Shown here: in pieces, positions 9,263 through 17,854 of the stretch
Position numbering within the stretch: position 1 is the first letter of the stretch
How the letters are laid out: the number at the start of each line of letters is the position of its first letter
Assembly: GCF_002583555.1 (NCBI RefSeq)
Contig: NZ_BEGX01000114.1
Location: 1-64,000, forward strand
DNA: 64,000 nt
Direction: 5' to 3'
DNA from: Pseudonocardia sp. N23
GTDB lineage: Bacteria > Actinomycetota > Actinomycetes > Mycobacteriales > Pseudonocardiaceae
The notes under the pieces: generated by a model
Database searches by the model: none
What the model was told of the DNA's origin: nothing
Seen by the model: the letters and a program-made list of their open reading frames with translations, nothing else
Program-made: the position numbers and the translations under genes

Positions 9263-9299
9263 GGCCCGCCTGCGAGGTGCAACATCTCGTGGGCGGGCC
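9263..9299. terminator. Bidirectional hairpin between convergent genes
   Basis: GGCCCGCCTGCGAG (9263-9276) pairs with CTCGTGGGCGGGCC (9286-9299), a 14-bp stem with two G-U pairs and a 9-base loop. It separates the rightward esterase-SnoaL genes from the leftward CoA-transferase operon and can serve both. Confidence 0.7.
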
Positions 9300-9390
9300 G
9301 TCGTGTCAGCAGAGGCACAGCGACGTCCTCGCACGGTCGGACGTGCGGCCAGGCCCGTGATCGGACGACAGGCGAATCACCTCGCGGCCG

Positions 9391-11829
9391 CTACCACTGG
9401 ATCGTGGCACCCGCCGGAATCGTCCCGACCAGCCCGCCGTCCTCCAGCGCGGCGAACTCGGCCTCACTGATCCCGAGCAGGCCACACAGGACCTGCTCGT
9501 TGTGCTGTCCGAGCATCGGCGCAGGCGAACGGTGGAGCGGCAGTGGCACGTTCGACATTGCTGCCGGATGTCCACCGACCTTGATGCGCCCCACCAGCGG
9601 GTGGTCGAGGTCCTGCCAGAAGCGCCGCGCGTCCAGTTGGGGGATGTCGTCCAGCTCGTGGGGCATCAGCACCTTGGCCACGGGGACGTCGCTTTCCCAC
9701 AACGTGCCGACGATGTCATCGCTCGCGCGCATCGCGCACCAGGCTGCGAGGGCCTCGTCCAGCTCGGGCTGATGCGCGCAACGGCCGCCCGCCGTGTGGA
9801 AACGCGCATCCTCCAGCCAGTCCGGCCGGTCGAGGACGCGGCACAGCGACGTCCACTGTGCGTCGTCGGAGACCGCGATGGCCACCCACCGGCGGCGTGT
9901 GCCGTCCTCCTCGTCAGCCGCGAGGTACAGGTTCTGCGGCGCGATGACGGAGCTCGTGTTCCCGGTCCGGCGAAGGAGATGTCCGTGGGCGGTGTACTCC
10001 GCCACCTGTTCGGCGGCGAGGTTCAGCGCCATCAGGATCATAGGGGCCTCGACCAGGCCGCCCAGGCCCGTCTTGCGGCGGCGTACCAACGCCTCGATCA
10101 GACCGACCACGGCGTGCGCACCCGACAGGGGATCACACAGACCATTCGGCACGATGGGCGGAGAATCCGGATGTCCCGTCAGCCATGCCATGCCCGAGGC
10201 CTGTTCCAAGGTCTGGGCATAACCGGTGAAGTCACGCCATGGGCCGGACAATCCGAACCCGGGCATCCGTACGACGATGAGACGAGGGTTGACCTCGTGC
10301 AAGTCCTCGAACGTCAGATCCAGATTGTCCAGAACACGCGGGCTGAAGTTCTCCACCAGGACGTCGCACTGCGCAAACAATTTCAGCGCGAGTTCGCGGC
10401 CCCGGGCGCTTGAAATGTCGAGGGTCACGTCGAGCTTGTTGGTGTTCAGTCCCTGATACATCGGCGACCATTCCCACCAATCGGCCTCCGTCAGTGCGCG
10501 GACCGAGTTGTTGCGGATCTGGTCGGGCCGGCGGGTCGATTCCAGGTGAATGACCTCGGCCCCGAGCATCCCCAGGAAGTGAGACATGGACGGCCCCGCC
10601 CAGAACTGCGTCAGATCGGCGACACGGAGACCCTCGAAAGGCAGCGACGGCGCGTGCGGCTCCGCGTCCCCCGTCGTCCGAGGTGTCGTCTCCGCCGCGC
10701 GCACCTGCTCCGTGTGCTGACCGAGGCGCGGCGCCGGCCCCGGTTCGTATGCCGAATCACCATCGATGCGAAAACTCCGGCTCGGCTGGACGAACGTGCC
10801 GTCCGCACTGCGCACGAACGCATTGATCGCCGAGAAGTGCTCGATCGTCGTCACCGTCTGGCCGTTGCCGATCGGCGCTACCGGGATGCGCAACGTCGAG
10901 GCCAGCTCGACGATCTCATCGGTCGTACGCGCCGCGCACCACGCCTCGATGCCCGCATGCACCTCGTCCGCGCGCGCGTTGCGCTTGGTCAAGTACATCA
11001 AGGACTCGTCCTCGAGCCAGTCGAACCGCTCGACGAGGACACAGAAGTCCTGCCACTGCTGCCCGGTGATGATCATAAACCCGACGAGGCCGTCCTTCGT
11101 CCGCTCGATGCCCGGGATGTTGACGTAGGGAACCGACTGGAACGGCTTGCCCGCCATCGAGCGATAGGTGACCGGATGCAGGGCATGCGTCGTCGCACTG
11201 GTCTCCAGGATCGAGACGTCGATCAGGGCACCGAACGGGTCGCCCCCGAGGAGCGTGGCGAGCGCCGCGGAGGCGGCGTAGGTGCCCGCGGACCACGCGT
11301 CGACCTCTCCGCCGACCGCGACCGGGGGCTGCCCCGGGTTCCCGCGCTGCCCGAGCCCGCCCGCCCATGCCTGGATGGTCAGATCCGTCGCTGCCCGGTG
11401 CGCCCAGGGACCGTGCAGGCCGAACGGACTGATCGCCACCACCGACGTCGCCGGGAACCCGGCGCGGATCGTCTCCGGATGCAGGGCCTCCACCTTCGCC
11501 AGCGCCGAGTCCGAGGACCACACCACGACGTCCGCGGCAGCGATCAGCGACCTCACGAACTCGACGTCCGTGGGTAGCTGCGGATCCACCAGGACGCTCG
11601 ACTTCGACGCGGCGAGCAACCGGAAGAGCGGTGAGTCGCCCGCGTAATCGCGTCCGTGGTTCCGATGCCGCAGGAAGTCCCCGGTACCGGTCTCGACCTT
11701 GATCACTTCGGCACCGGCGTCGGCGAGCAACTTGGTGCAGTATCCACCGGCGATGCCCTCGGACAGGTCGATGACCCGTCGGTCGGCGAAGGGCGAGCTC
11801 AGTGGGTCGGACGTGGCTCGGCCCGTCAT
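9391..11829 (-). CDS. Tandem two-domain CaiB/BaiF (class III) CoA-transferase
   Basis: 812 residues with two complete class III CoA-transferase modules in one chain, about residues 15-375 (from RRVIDLSEGIAGGYC) and about 398-800 (from GLRVADLTQFWAGPSMSHF). Single-module members are about 400 residues. The catalytic Asp of the family is kept in module 1 (LIDVSILE). Module 2 has Glu at the matching place (GGLVEAPM), so the modules may differ in activity, as in other tandem members where one half is structural. These enzymes move CoA between acyl-CoA and a free acid. The ATG overlaps the stop of the DUF35 gene as ATGA, so the two are translationally coupled. It is the last gene of a thiolase-fold/DUF35/CoA-transferase operon. 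Confidence 0.88.
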   Translation of the reverse strand: MTGRATSDPLSSPFADRRVIDLSEGIAGGYCTKLLADAGAEVIKVETGTGDFLRHRNHGRDYAGDSPLFRLLAASKSSVLVDPQLPTDVEFVRSLIAAADVVVWSSDSALAKVEALHPETIRAGFPATSVVAISPFGLHGPWAHRAATDLTIQAWAGGLGQRGNPGQPPVAVGGEVDAWSAGTYAASAALATLLGGDPFGALIDVSILETSATTHALHPVTYRSMAGKPFQSVPYVNIPGIERTKDGLVGFMIITGQQWQDFCVLVERFDWLEDESLMYLTKRNARADEVHAGIEAWCAARTTDEIVELASTLRIPVAPIGNGQTVTTIEHFSAINAFVRSADGTFVQPSRSFRIDGDSAYEPGPAPRLGQHTEQVRAAETTPRTTGDAEPHAPSLPFEGLRVADLTQFWAGPSMSHFLGMLGAEVIHLESTRRPDQIRNNSVRALTEADWWEWSPMYQGLNTNKLDVTLDISSARGRELALKLFAQCDVLVENFSPRVLDNLDLTFEDLHEVNPRLIVVRMPGFGLSGPWRDFTGYAQTLEQASGMAWLTGHPDSPPIVPNGLCDPLSGAHAVVGLIEALVRRRKTGLGGLVEAPMILMALNLAAEQVAEYTAHGHLLRRTGNTSSVIAPQNLYLAADEEDGTRRRWVAIAVSDDAQWTSLCRVLDRPDWLEDARFHTAGGRCAHQPELDEALAAWCAMRASDDIVGTLWESDVPVAKVLMPHELDDIPQLDARRFWQDLDHPLVGRIKVGGHPAAMSNVPLPLHRSPAPMLGQHNEQVLCGLLGISEAEFAALEDGGLVGTIPAGATIQW

Positions 11830-12221
11830 CGGGAGACGACCTCCGGAGTCGCAGGGCCGAAGGTCGGGACGAGCGTGCCGTCGCCGTCACTCGTCGGCTG
11901 CAGAACAACCTCCAGGCCGACCTCTACCGCGCCGGGCTCGATGCCGACCAGCCGCGTCAGGAAGAGCGGCCCGCATTCGAGGCGAACCACGGCCAGGACC
12001 CACGGCGTCGGAAGCGCGTCGTGGCGGTGCACGACGCTGAAGCTGTAGACCACTCCCCTCCCGGTCGCCTCACCCCACTTCCACGACCCGGCGCAGTGCG
12101 TGCACACGATGACCGGAGGGAAGAAGGTGCGTCCACACTCGTCGCAGGTGGGCACGGTGAGGACGCCCGCGGACAGAGCGGCCCAGAACGGCGCGGTCAC
12201 AGCGTTCGCCTGCTCGCTCAC
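11826..12221 (-). CDS. DUF35 (OB-fold, zinc ribbon) acyl-CoA-associated protein
   Basis: 131 residues. A four-cysteine zinc ribbon (CDECGRTFFPPVIVCTHC) near residues 26-43 is followed by an OB-fold half, the DUF35 layout. DUF35 proteins bind and stabilise thiolase-fold partners, as ChsH2-type domains do with Ltp2 aldolase in steroid side-chain degradation. The GTG start at 12221 overlaps the TGA of the upstream thiolase-fold gene, and its own TGA overlaps the start of the CoA-transferase gene. Such double coupling suggests fixed stoichiometry in one complex. Confidence 0.83.
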   Translation of the reverse strand: MSEQANAVTAPFWAALSAGVLTVPTCDECGRTFFPPVIVCTHCAGSWKWGEATGRGVVYSFSVVHRHDALPTPWVLAVVRLECGPLFLTRLVGIEPGAVEVGLEVVLQPTSDGDGTLVPTFGPATPEVVSR

Positions 12222-13372
12222 TTCCCGAACACCGCCATCTCGATGTGGTTCGCGCCCGATCCGGCGTTCGTCGCCACGGCGACGTCGACGTCGCGGTCGA
12301 CCGGGTTGACCGCGGTCCCCCGCAACTGCCGGATGCACTCGATGACCTTCAGGGTCATCTGCTGCGTGCCGTTCCAGGCGAAGGCCAGGCATCCACCGTC
12401 CGGGTTGACCGGGGCCGAGCCGTCGCGGCCGATCGCGCCACTCTCGACGAACGGGCCGCCCTCCCCGAACTCGCAGACACCGAGCGTCTCGAGATGGTGG
12501 ATCACTTCGAACGACGTGGCGTCGTACAAGCAGAACACGTCGACGTCCGACGGCCGGACGCCCGCGAGCCCGAACATCCGGCGCGCTGCACTCGTGCCGA
12601 CCTCGCGCGCTTTCGTCAGGCTGGGCGGCGCGACATAACCTCCGTCTCCGAACCCCATCCCTCCGCCGAGCAGCTCCACAGCTGGTTGACGCAGGTCCGG
12701 CCGCCGGTCCGCGGCCACGAGCACGACTGCAGCCGCGCCCTCCCCCACCAGACAGCAGTCGAGGAGATGCAGCGGTTCGGCGACGAAGCGAGAGGCCAGG
12801 ACATCCCTCACCGCGTACGGCCCACGTTCGAACATGATCGCTTCGGGGTTGACCGACCCGTTGTTGCGGATGGTCGCAGCAACCGTCGCGAGCTGCTCGG
12901 GAGTTGTTCCGAACTCGTGCATGTGCCGCTGGGCCACCAACGCGAACTGCGCCATGACGGAGGCCCCGGTCCACGTCACGAACTCCGTGACCGCCCCCGG
13001 ATCGACGTTCGAGGTGTAGGCCCCCGACTGACCGCCTCCGACGACGGCGACATCGCACAGGCCGGCTTGGATCGCCGCTGCCGCCTTGAGGACTCCGCGG
13101 GCTCCTGCGTTGTCCAGCTGCGCGGAGCCGACCCACGCGAGTTCGTGACCGATCACCGGCGCCCAGGAAGCGCAGTCGCCGACCAGCCCCCCTGGCCCCG
13201 GCCAGTCCACCGCGACCCCGTCGACGTCACCGAGCTCCAGTCCGGCATCGGCGACAGCGCCTCGGACCGCCTCCAGGATCAGCTCGAGCGACGTCGCCGG
13301 CGCGAGGGAGCGCGCCTGCCGGGTCGCATACACCCCGGCCACGAGGACGTTCCGCCTTCGTTCAGATGTCAC
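12218..13372 (-). CDS. Thiolase-fold protein without the catalytic cysteines (lipid-transfer / Ltp2-like aldolase type)
   Basis: 384 residues with a thiolase fold. The usual nucleophile segment (Asn-x-x-x-Cys-x-Ser/Thr-Gly) reads LDNAGARG here, so the first cysteine is Gly. The GHP histidine motif is replaced by LAFAWNG, and the C-terminal cysteine segment reads NAGSGANH. All three thiolase catalytic residues are therefore missing. Among known relatives this matches Ltp2-type enzymes, which work as retro-aldolases with a DUF35 partner rather than as thiolases. The coupled DUF35 gene directly downstream supports that reading. Starts at GTG 13372. A possible operator (13484-13492) lies about 112 bases upstream. 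Aldolase function is an inference. Confidence 0.8.
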   Translation of the reverse strand: MTSERRRNVLVAGVYATRQARSLAPATSLELILEAVRGAVADAGLELGDVDGVAVDWPGPGGLVGDCASWAPVIGHELAWVGSAQLDNAGARGVLKAAAAIQAGLCDVAVVGGGQSGAYTSNVDPGAVTEFVTWTGASVMAQFALVAQRHMHEFGTTPEQLATVAATIRNNGSVNPEAIMFERGPYAVRDVLASRFVAEPLHLLDCCLVGEGAAAVVLVAADRRPDLRQPAVELLGGGMGFGDGGYVAPPSLTKAREVGTSAARRMFGLAGVRPSDVDVFCLYDATSFEVIHHLETLGVCEFGEGGPFVESGAIGRDGSAPVNPDGGCLAFAWNGTQQMTLKVIECIRQLRGTAVNPVDRDVDVAVATNAGSGANHIEMAVFGK

Positions 13373-13483
13373 TGCAGCAAGTCTTTCTTCCAGGGTCCGA
13401 GTTTGCGCTCGGGCGCGCGTCTGGCAGCCGAACCGAGCTGCAGCGCCACGGGATGAGCGTCACCGAACCGAACGTATCAGGTC

Positions 13484-13492
13484 AACCTGGTA
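13484..13492. promoter_or_regulatory. AACCTRGTT-like palindrome upstream of the thiolase-fold operon
   Basis: AACCTGGTA in a locally AT-rich stretch (13480-13500) between the start of the Ltp2-like gene and the end of the next CoA-transferase gene. It is one of five similar sites in promoter regions of this half of the window (7510, 13484, 22153, 23432, 29630). Confidence 0.4.
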
Positions 13493-13658
13493 AACTACTG
13501 ACGGACTTTCCGGATCCCGCGCAGGACGCAGGCCGGCCGTGGCTCTCGGAAATCCGGCCTCGGAACCCGGTAGCGGCGCGACGGAGGACCGGCTGCGCGA
13601 GCCGTTGGTGCGAGCCGGTGCACGCCGCACCGCTCGCCGCGCGACACTCCGCGCTGCG

Positions 13659-14891
13659 TCAGATGGTGCCGCCGTCGCGTAGTTCCTGGATCTGCCGGCT
13701 CTCGTAGCCGAGCTCGCCCAGAATCTCTTCGGTCTGTTGGCCCCGCTCCGGCGAGTGTCGCAGGATCTCGAAGGGCTGCCCCTGCACCATCACCGGCGAC
13801 CCCACGAAGGTGAACGGTCCCGCGCCGGGGTGCTCCGACTCGACCAGGATCTCGCGGGCCCGGAGCTGCGCGTCCGACAACAGGTCCGTGATGCGGTTCG
13901 TGGGCCCCATCGGGATGTCGTGGCTGACTGCGAGGTCCATCCACTCGTCGAGGGTCCTCGAGGCGAAGATGTCACTGACCTCCTGGCGGAGACCCGGCAC
14001 CAGGCCCCAGTCGGCGGGACGCGACGAGTCCTTGTGCACCAACAGGTCCTCCCGGGCCACGGCTCGGCAGAAGTTGTCCCAGAACTTGTGCTCGATACCC
14101 GCGAACAGGACGACGCGATCGTCCTTGGTGCGATAGTGCGTGTACTTGGACGTCAGGTCGGGATCGATCAGCTTCGTCCCCTCCAGCTGACCCCGATCGG
14201 CGATCCGTTCGAAGTTCAGGTTGGTCACTGCCGCGACGTGGCCGGCGGCGATCACCGCATCCGATCCCGCCGCATCGAGACGACATCCATCACCGGTGCG
14301 GGCCCGGTGCACGAGCGCGGCGAGGATGTACATGGCGGCATAGGCGGCCGCCGACGCGCTGGCGTCGCCACCGCTCGTCGTCCCCTCCCACACGTCCTCG
14401 TTCGGCGCGTCCACCACCCATCCACGCTCGTCCACGGCCACCGGGATCGCACCGGCGAGCGCGTTCATGAGGAGGCCGTGCGTCGGGACGGTCGCGTACG
14501 GGCCGTTGGAGCCGAACCCGGTGAACTGGAGGTAGACGATGTCCGGTTTCGCCCGCCGCTGAGCCTCGTAGCCGATCCCCAGCTTCTCCGCCTGTCCGGC
14601 GACGAAGCCGTCGATGAAGACGTCGGCGGTCGCGAGGAGCTCGTAGAAGACCTCCCGGCCCCTCTCCTGCTTCAGGTTCAGCGCAACGCTGCGCTTGTTC
14701 CTGTTGCACTCCATGAATGCGGGGCTGTGATGCGGTGTGACCTGCCCGAGGAAGTCCCGCAAGTAGTCGCCCACCGTGGGTGATTCGATCTTGATGACGT
14801 CCGCGCCCAGGTCCGCGAGATGCATCCCTGTCGAGCCGCCCAGGAGGATCCCTGAATCCAGGACCCGGACTCCTTCTAGCAACGTGCGCAC
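13659..14891 (-). CDS. CaiB/BaiF (class III) CoA-transferase
   Basis: About 410 residues, normal for a single-module class III CoA-transferase. It opens with LLEGVRVLDSG and continues with HLADLGADVIKIE, a typical nucleotide-like CoA-binding start. The probable catalytic Asp lies in CRLDAAGSD near residue 205. The GTG at 14891 was chosen because GGAGG is four bases upstream and family similarity starts there; an earlier ATG at 14999 adds an unlikely basic, proline-rich stretch. It lies upstream of the thiolase-fold operon on the same strand, about 290 bases away, with that operon's probable operator in between, so it may be a separate transcription unit. Confidence 0.85.
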   Translation of the reverse strand: MRTLLEGVRVLDSGILLGGSTGMHLADLGADVIKIESPTVGDYLRDFLGQVTPHHSPAFMECNRNKRSVALNLKQERGREVFYELLATADVFIDGFVAGQAEKLGIGYEAQRRAKPDIVYLQFTGFGSNGPYATVPTHGLLMNALAGAIPVAVDERGWVVDAPNEDVWEGTTSGGDASASAAAYAAMYILAALVHRARTGDGCRLDAAGSDAVIAAGHVAAVTNLNFERIADRGQLEGTKLIDPDLTSKYTHYRTKDDRVVLFAGIEHKFWDNFCRAVAREDLLVHKDSSRPADWGLVPGLRQEVSDIFASRTLDEWMDLAVSHDIPMGPTNRITDLLSDAQLRAREILVESEHPGAGPFTFVGSPVMVQGQPFEILRHSPERGQQTEEILGELGYESRQIQELRDGGTI

Positions 14892-15232
14892 AGCGCCTCC
14901 AGGTGATCGGGTCCACAATGGGCGCGCGGACGACTCCGGCCCGCGAACGGCCCCGCTTCGGCACGGCCCGGGCCGTCGTCGGGGGCCGTGCCCGGGCAAC
15001 CTGCTGCGTGACGGTCGCGACGAGACGACTCGTCACCGTGGGCTGCAGTGGTCGCGCCGGGCCACCCGTCGCGACAACGTGCCCGCCGGCCGGCGATCAG
15101 TTCCACCGCGACCTCGCCGCCGACGCGCCGCCGGTCTCTCCGTGGCGGCCGAACCCGCAGAACATCTCCGCCTCATGGTGCTCGCGGGCGTGGACGCCGG
15201 CGACCGTCGGCGTTGCGGTCCCGGTCGTCTGG
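14892..15232. other. Intergenic stretch with no recognised gene
   Basis: About 340 bases between the CoA-transferase start and the end of the metallo-hydrolase gene, both on the minus strand. Open frames here have no family-like sequence. It probably holds the promoter of the CoA-transferase gene and the 3' end of the metallo-hydrolase transcript. No clear operator or terminator was seen. Confidence 0.5.
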
Positions 15233-16033
15233 TCAGGCATGCGGTACCGCCTGCCACCTGCGGCCGAGCACCCGACCCGCCTGCAGTCCGGGGAAGTGGG
15301 GGCCCACCGCGGCGGCTCCCGAGCTGTCGATCTCCCGCCACAGCCACTCGCGGGTCTGCCGGGCCAGCAGCGGATCCACGTCGGTGGCCGCGCTCCAGTC
15401 CACTGCGGTGAGCTGCTGAGGGCAATAGATCGCGTCCCCGAGCAGCATGGCTCGCTCGCGTCCGTCGTGGACCACGAAGACGGTGTGGCCGGGGGTGTGT
15501 CCCGGGGCGGGCAGCGCGGTCAGGCCCGGAACGATCTGCCGCTCCCCCTCGATCATCGTGACCCGCCCCCGCTCGGCCAAGTCGCAGAGCGCCTGCCGAA
15601 CCCAGGGTGGCGGTCCGTAGTTGGCTGCGTCGATGAAGTGGTCCCAGTCGCCCTGGGCGATGTACACCTGGGCGTTCGGGAAGGTCACGCCGCCGCGCTT
15701 GGTGGCCACCCAGCCGACATGGTCGGGGTGCAGGTGGCTGAGGGCCAGGTGCCGCACGTCCTCCGGATGAGTCCCCAGGGTGGCCAGCTCGTCGAGCAGC
15801 GCGCCCCCGGTCATGATCTCGGGCTTGGGGAATCCGTGGGCCAGCCCCGCGTCGATGAGCAGCGGCTCGTCGCCCGGCATGAGGAAGGCGCCGATCGGCA
15901 GCCACACCTTGCCGTCGTCGGAGAGGAGTTCGGGGTGCTCGCGGCCGTCACCGAGGAAGTTGCGCGGCATGCGGAAGGCCCCGTCCTTCACGGAGAGAAG
16001 GCGGTGGCGGCCGATCGACAGCGGTGACGTCAC
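15233..16033 (-). CDS. Metallo-beta-lactamase-fold hydrolase
   Basis: 266 residues with the MBL metal motif HLHPDHVG near residue 100, a later His in GHTPGHT, an Asp in LLGDAIY and a C-terminal His (GPHFPG). This pattern is shared by lactonases, glyoxalase II-like thioesterases and aryl esterases, so the substrate cannot be named. In this neighbourhood a lactonase or acyl-CoA thioesterase role is plausible. The GTG start overlaps the TGA of a preceding 48-codon frame as GTGA. Confidence 0.8.
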   Translation of the reverse strand: MTSPLSIGRHRLLSVKDGAFRMPRNFLGDGREHPELLSDDGKVWLPIGAFLMPGDEPLLIDAGLAHGFPKPEIMTGGALLDELATLGTHPEDVRHLALSHLHPDHVGWVATKRGGVTFPNAQVYIAQGDWDHFIDAANYGPPPWVRQALCDLAERGRVTMIEGERQIVPGLTALPAPGHTPGHTVFVVHDGRERAMLLGDAIYCPQQLTAVDWSAATDVDPLLARQTREWLWREIDSSGAAAVGPHFPGLQAGRVLGRRWQAVPHA

Positions 16034-16176
16034 GACCGGTCACCCCGGTCCCACGACAGTCGCCACCCGGCGGAGACCACCCGCCCGGCGGCGTCCGCCG
16101 AGCGTGCCACGGCCCCGGAGCCAGGCCGGAAGTGAGCCACGACCTCCTCGCGGCGACCGGTCATGTCAGTTGTCAC
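16030..16176 (-). CDS. Small 48-residue frame coupled to the metallo-hydrolase gene
   Basis: Starts at GTG 16176 with a strong GGGAGGAG seven bases upstream, and stops at a TGA that overlaps the GTG of the metallo-hydrolase. The product (VTTDMTGRREEVVAHF...) resembles nothing I recognise. It may be a real small protein, or the fused ends of a gene that suffered an internal deletion, since both the ribosome site and the downstream coupling look intact. Confidence 0.35.
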   Translation of the reverse strand: MTTDMTGRREEVVAHFRPGSGAVARSADAAGRVVSAGWRLSWDRGDRS

Positions 16177-16450
16177 AGGCGCACTCCTCCCAGACTTTGT
16201 CGGGCGCCGCGCCATCGCGACACCTCGGTGAGCTCCACGACCGTCCTCGAACGCCGTGGCCGGCTGCGGTAGGGCGCCGAGGCCGGCTCCTCGCCTCGGG
16301 GCTCGACGGTGACGTCGGCGAAGCCCGATCCACCTGGACGACGAGGCCGCGGATCGTTTCGCCCGCGGCGTGCGCGCGGAACCCTCTTTCAGCTCTTCGA
16401 GCGTGTACCGCCCGGTGGCGCAACTCGGCGCACGACGCCGCCGCCGTCAC
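16166..16450 (-). pseudogene. Possible leaderless small gene with frameshifts upstream of the metallo-hydrolase
   Basis: An open frame of 94 codons starts at GTG 16450, about 10 bases past a good -10 box (16461-16466), consistent with leaderless translation. Protein-like segments appear in three frames in order: RYTLEELKEG, then HAAGETIRGLVVQVDRA, then DVTVEPRGEEPASAPY and TVVELTEVSRW. Reading one frame gives poor protein sequence, so a frameshifted small gene fits better than an intact one. Family not recognised. Confidence 0.3.
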
Positions 16451-16460
16451 AACCGGAATA

Positions 16461-16490
16461 AGTGTACCTATTAGGTCACTGCCCTGTCAA
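16461..16490 (-). promoter_or_regulatory. Leftward promoter with embedded palindrome
   Basis: On the minus strand TTGACA (16485-16490) and TACACT (16461-16466) are separated by 18 bases. A palindrome ACCTA-T-TAGGT (16466-16476) lies in the spacer against the -10 box, the usual place for a repressor site. It would drive the small frames and metallo-hydrolase to the left. Confidence 0.55.
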
Positions 16491-17056
16491 ACGATCAATG
16501 CTCGGCCATGTATCACACGGCGCTGCGGGGCCGGCCGCCGACGCCCTTCTGCCGCTGACCAGCCGCCCCGCCCTCGTCGAGAAACCCACTGTCACCAGGC
16601 AAGTTCGGGTGAGCGCGCGCGCGGAGCGCTTGCACTCGACGGATGGTCGTCACGCCACCGGGCGCCGCTGCGACCCGCACCCGCCCGGATCCCCGGAGGC
16701 AAACCTACTGAGATCGTCTACGCAGAAACGGGATGAGTACGCTAATCTCCCGCTCGTGTCATGAACAACGGGCCCCTTGAGCGCGCTCGGCGGCGGAGGA
16801 GGTTCCCCTCGCGCCGAGTCGCGGGGGGGGAACCACGGAAGTGTCACCATCCGGCACCGGGAGACGGGCAGCCGCCTACCCGGTCCCGGCTCCGGCGTCG
16901 TCGGCGGGCGTCGCCGGGCCGTGGTGCAGGTGGGCTCGTCGCGCGGGCGATCACCTCACGGCCGGCCGCATGCACGCCCCGTCGAAGGCATCGAAGAGCT
17001 CGCGACGTGCGTTACCGCACGCCCCACCCGACCACACGTCGACATCAGGAGGACTC
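16491..17056. other. Intergenic stretch with no recognised gene
   Basis: About 570 bases between the leftward promoter near 16.48 kb and the start of the enoyl-CoA hydratase gene. Open frames are present on both strands but none shows family-like sequence. It must hold the promoter of the enoyl-CoA hydratase gene. Confidence 0.5.
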
Positions 17057-17806
17057 GTGCCAGTACGGATCTCACGGCAAGGTCCCGCGGCGGTCGTCAC
17101 GCTCGACTGGCCACAGAAGCGCAACGTTCTCGGCCCTCCCCAGGGCCGAGAGCTCACCGACGCCCTTGTCGAGGTCGGTCACGACCCGGACGTCAAGGTC
17201 GTCATCCTGACCGGGAACGGCGCTTTCAGCGCGGGCGGCGACCTCACCGCGCTGCGCGAGCTCGCCGCCCGCGGCCCCGCCGTCGTCCGCGACAACATCT
17301 ACGGCGTCTTCCAGAAGCTCATCACCACGCTCGTCGGCCTGCCCGTGCCGACGATCGCTGCCATCGACGGTCCCGCCATCGGCATCGGCCTCGATGTGGC
17401 GCTGGCCTGCGACCACCGCATCATCGGCCCGAACGGCTGGCTCGCCCAGGGCTGGGCCGCGCTGGGCCTCATCCCGGGGACCGGCGGCGTCTCCCTCATG
17501 CAACACGTGGCCCCCGGTGCCTTGTGGACCACGCTCGGCTCGTCGGAGCGCATGACGCCCAGCGGGGCCGAGCGGCTCGGTCTCGCCGTGGCCTCCTCCG
17601 GCGGTGCGCTGAGTGCTGCACATGTCGACGCCGACCGACTCGGACGGCTCCCCCGGGCCACGCTCACCGGCTACGTGGAGCTCAGTCGCGCCGAACTGCG
17701 CGAGCGGCTGCCCGGGCACCTCGAAGCCTGTCTGCGGCTCCAGGTCGACCTCGTCGCCTCACCCGACTTCCTCGAACGGACCAGCCGTTTCGCGAGCCCG
17801 ACATGA
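17057..17806 (+). CDS. Enoyl-CoA hydratase/isomerase-family protein with altered catalytic residues
   Basis: 249 residues of the crotonase family. The oxyanion-hole segments are clear: FSAGGDLTAL near residue 57 and GPAIGIGLDVALACDHRI near 103-120. In classical enoyl-CoA hydratase two Glu residues (GGGCE and QPE) activate water. Here they align with Asp (GIGLD) and Trp (QGW), so a normal hydratase mechanism is doubtful. Other crotonase chemistry (isomerase, thioesterase, dehalogenase, C-C hydrolase) is possible. GTG at 17057 has a perfect AGGAGG four bases upstream. A strong hairpin follows the stop, so the gene is probably monocistronic. Confidence 0.82.
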   Translation: MPVRISRQGPAAVVTLDWPQKRNVLGPPQGRELTDALVEVGHDPDVKVVILTGNGAFSAGGDLTALRELAARGPAVVRDNIYGVFQKLITTLVGLPVPTIAAIDGPAIGIGLDVALACDHRIIGPNGWLAQGWAALGLIPGTGGVSLMQHVAPGALWTTLGSSERMTPSGAERLGLAVASSGGALSAAHVDADRLGRLPRATLTGYVELSRAELRERLPGHLEACLRLQVDLVASPDFLERTSRFASPT

Positions 17807-17825
17807 CCCGCAACGGTCGCTGAGT

Positions 17826-17854
17826 CGGGTGAATAGATCTCCTCTATTCACCCG
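17826..17854 (+). terminator. Hairpin after the enoyl-CoA hydratase gene
   Basis: CGGGTGAATAG (17826-17836) and its exact complement (17844-17854) form an 11-bp stem with a 7-base loop, 20 bases past the stop codon. Its moderate AT content is unusual for a terminator here, so an operator role cannot be excluded. Confidence 0.65.
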
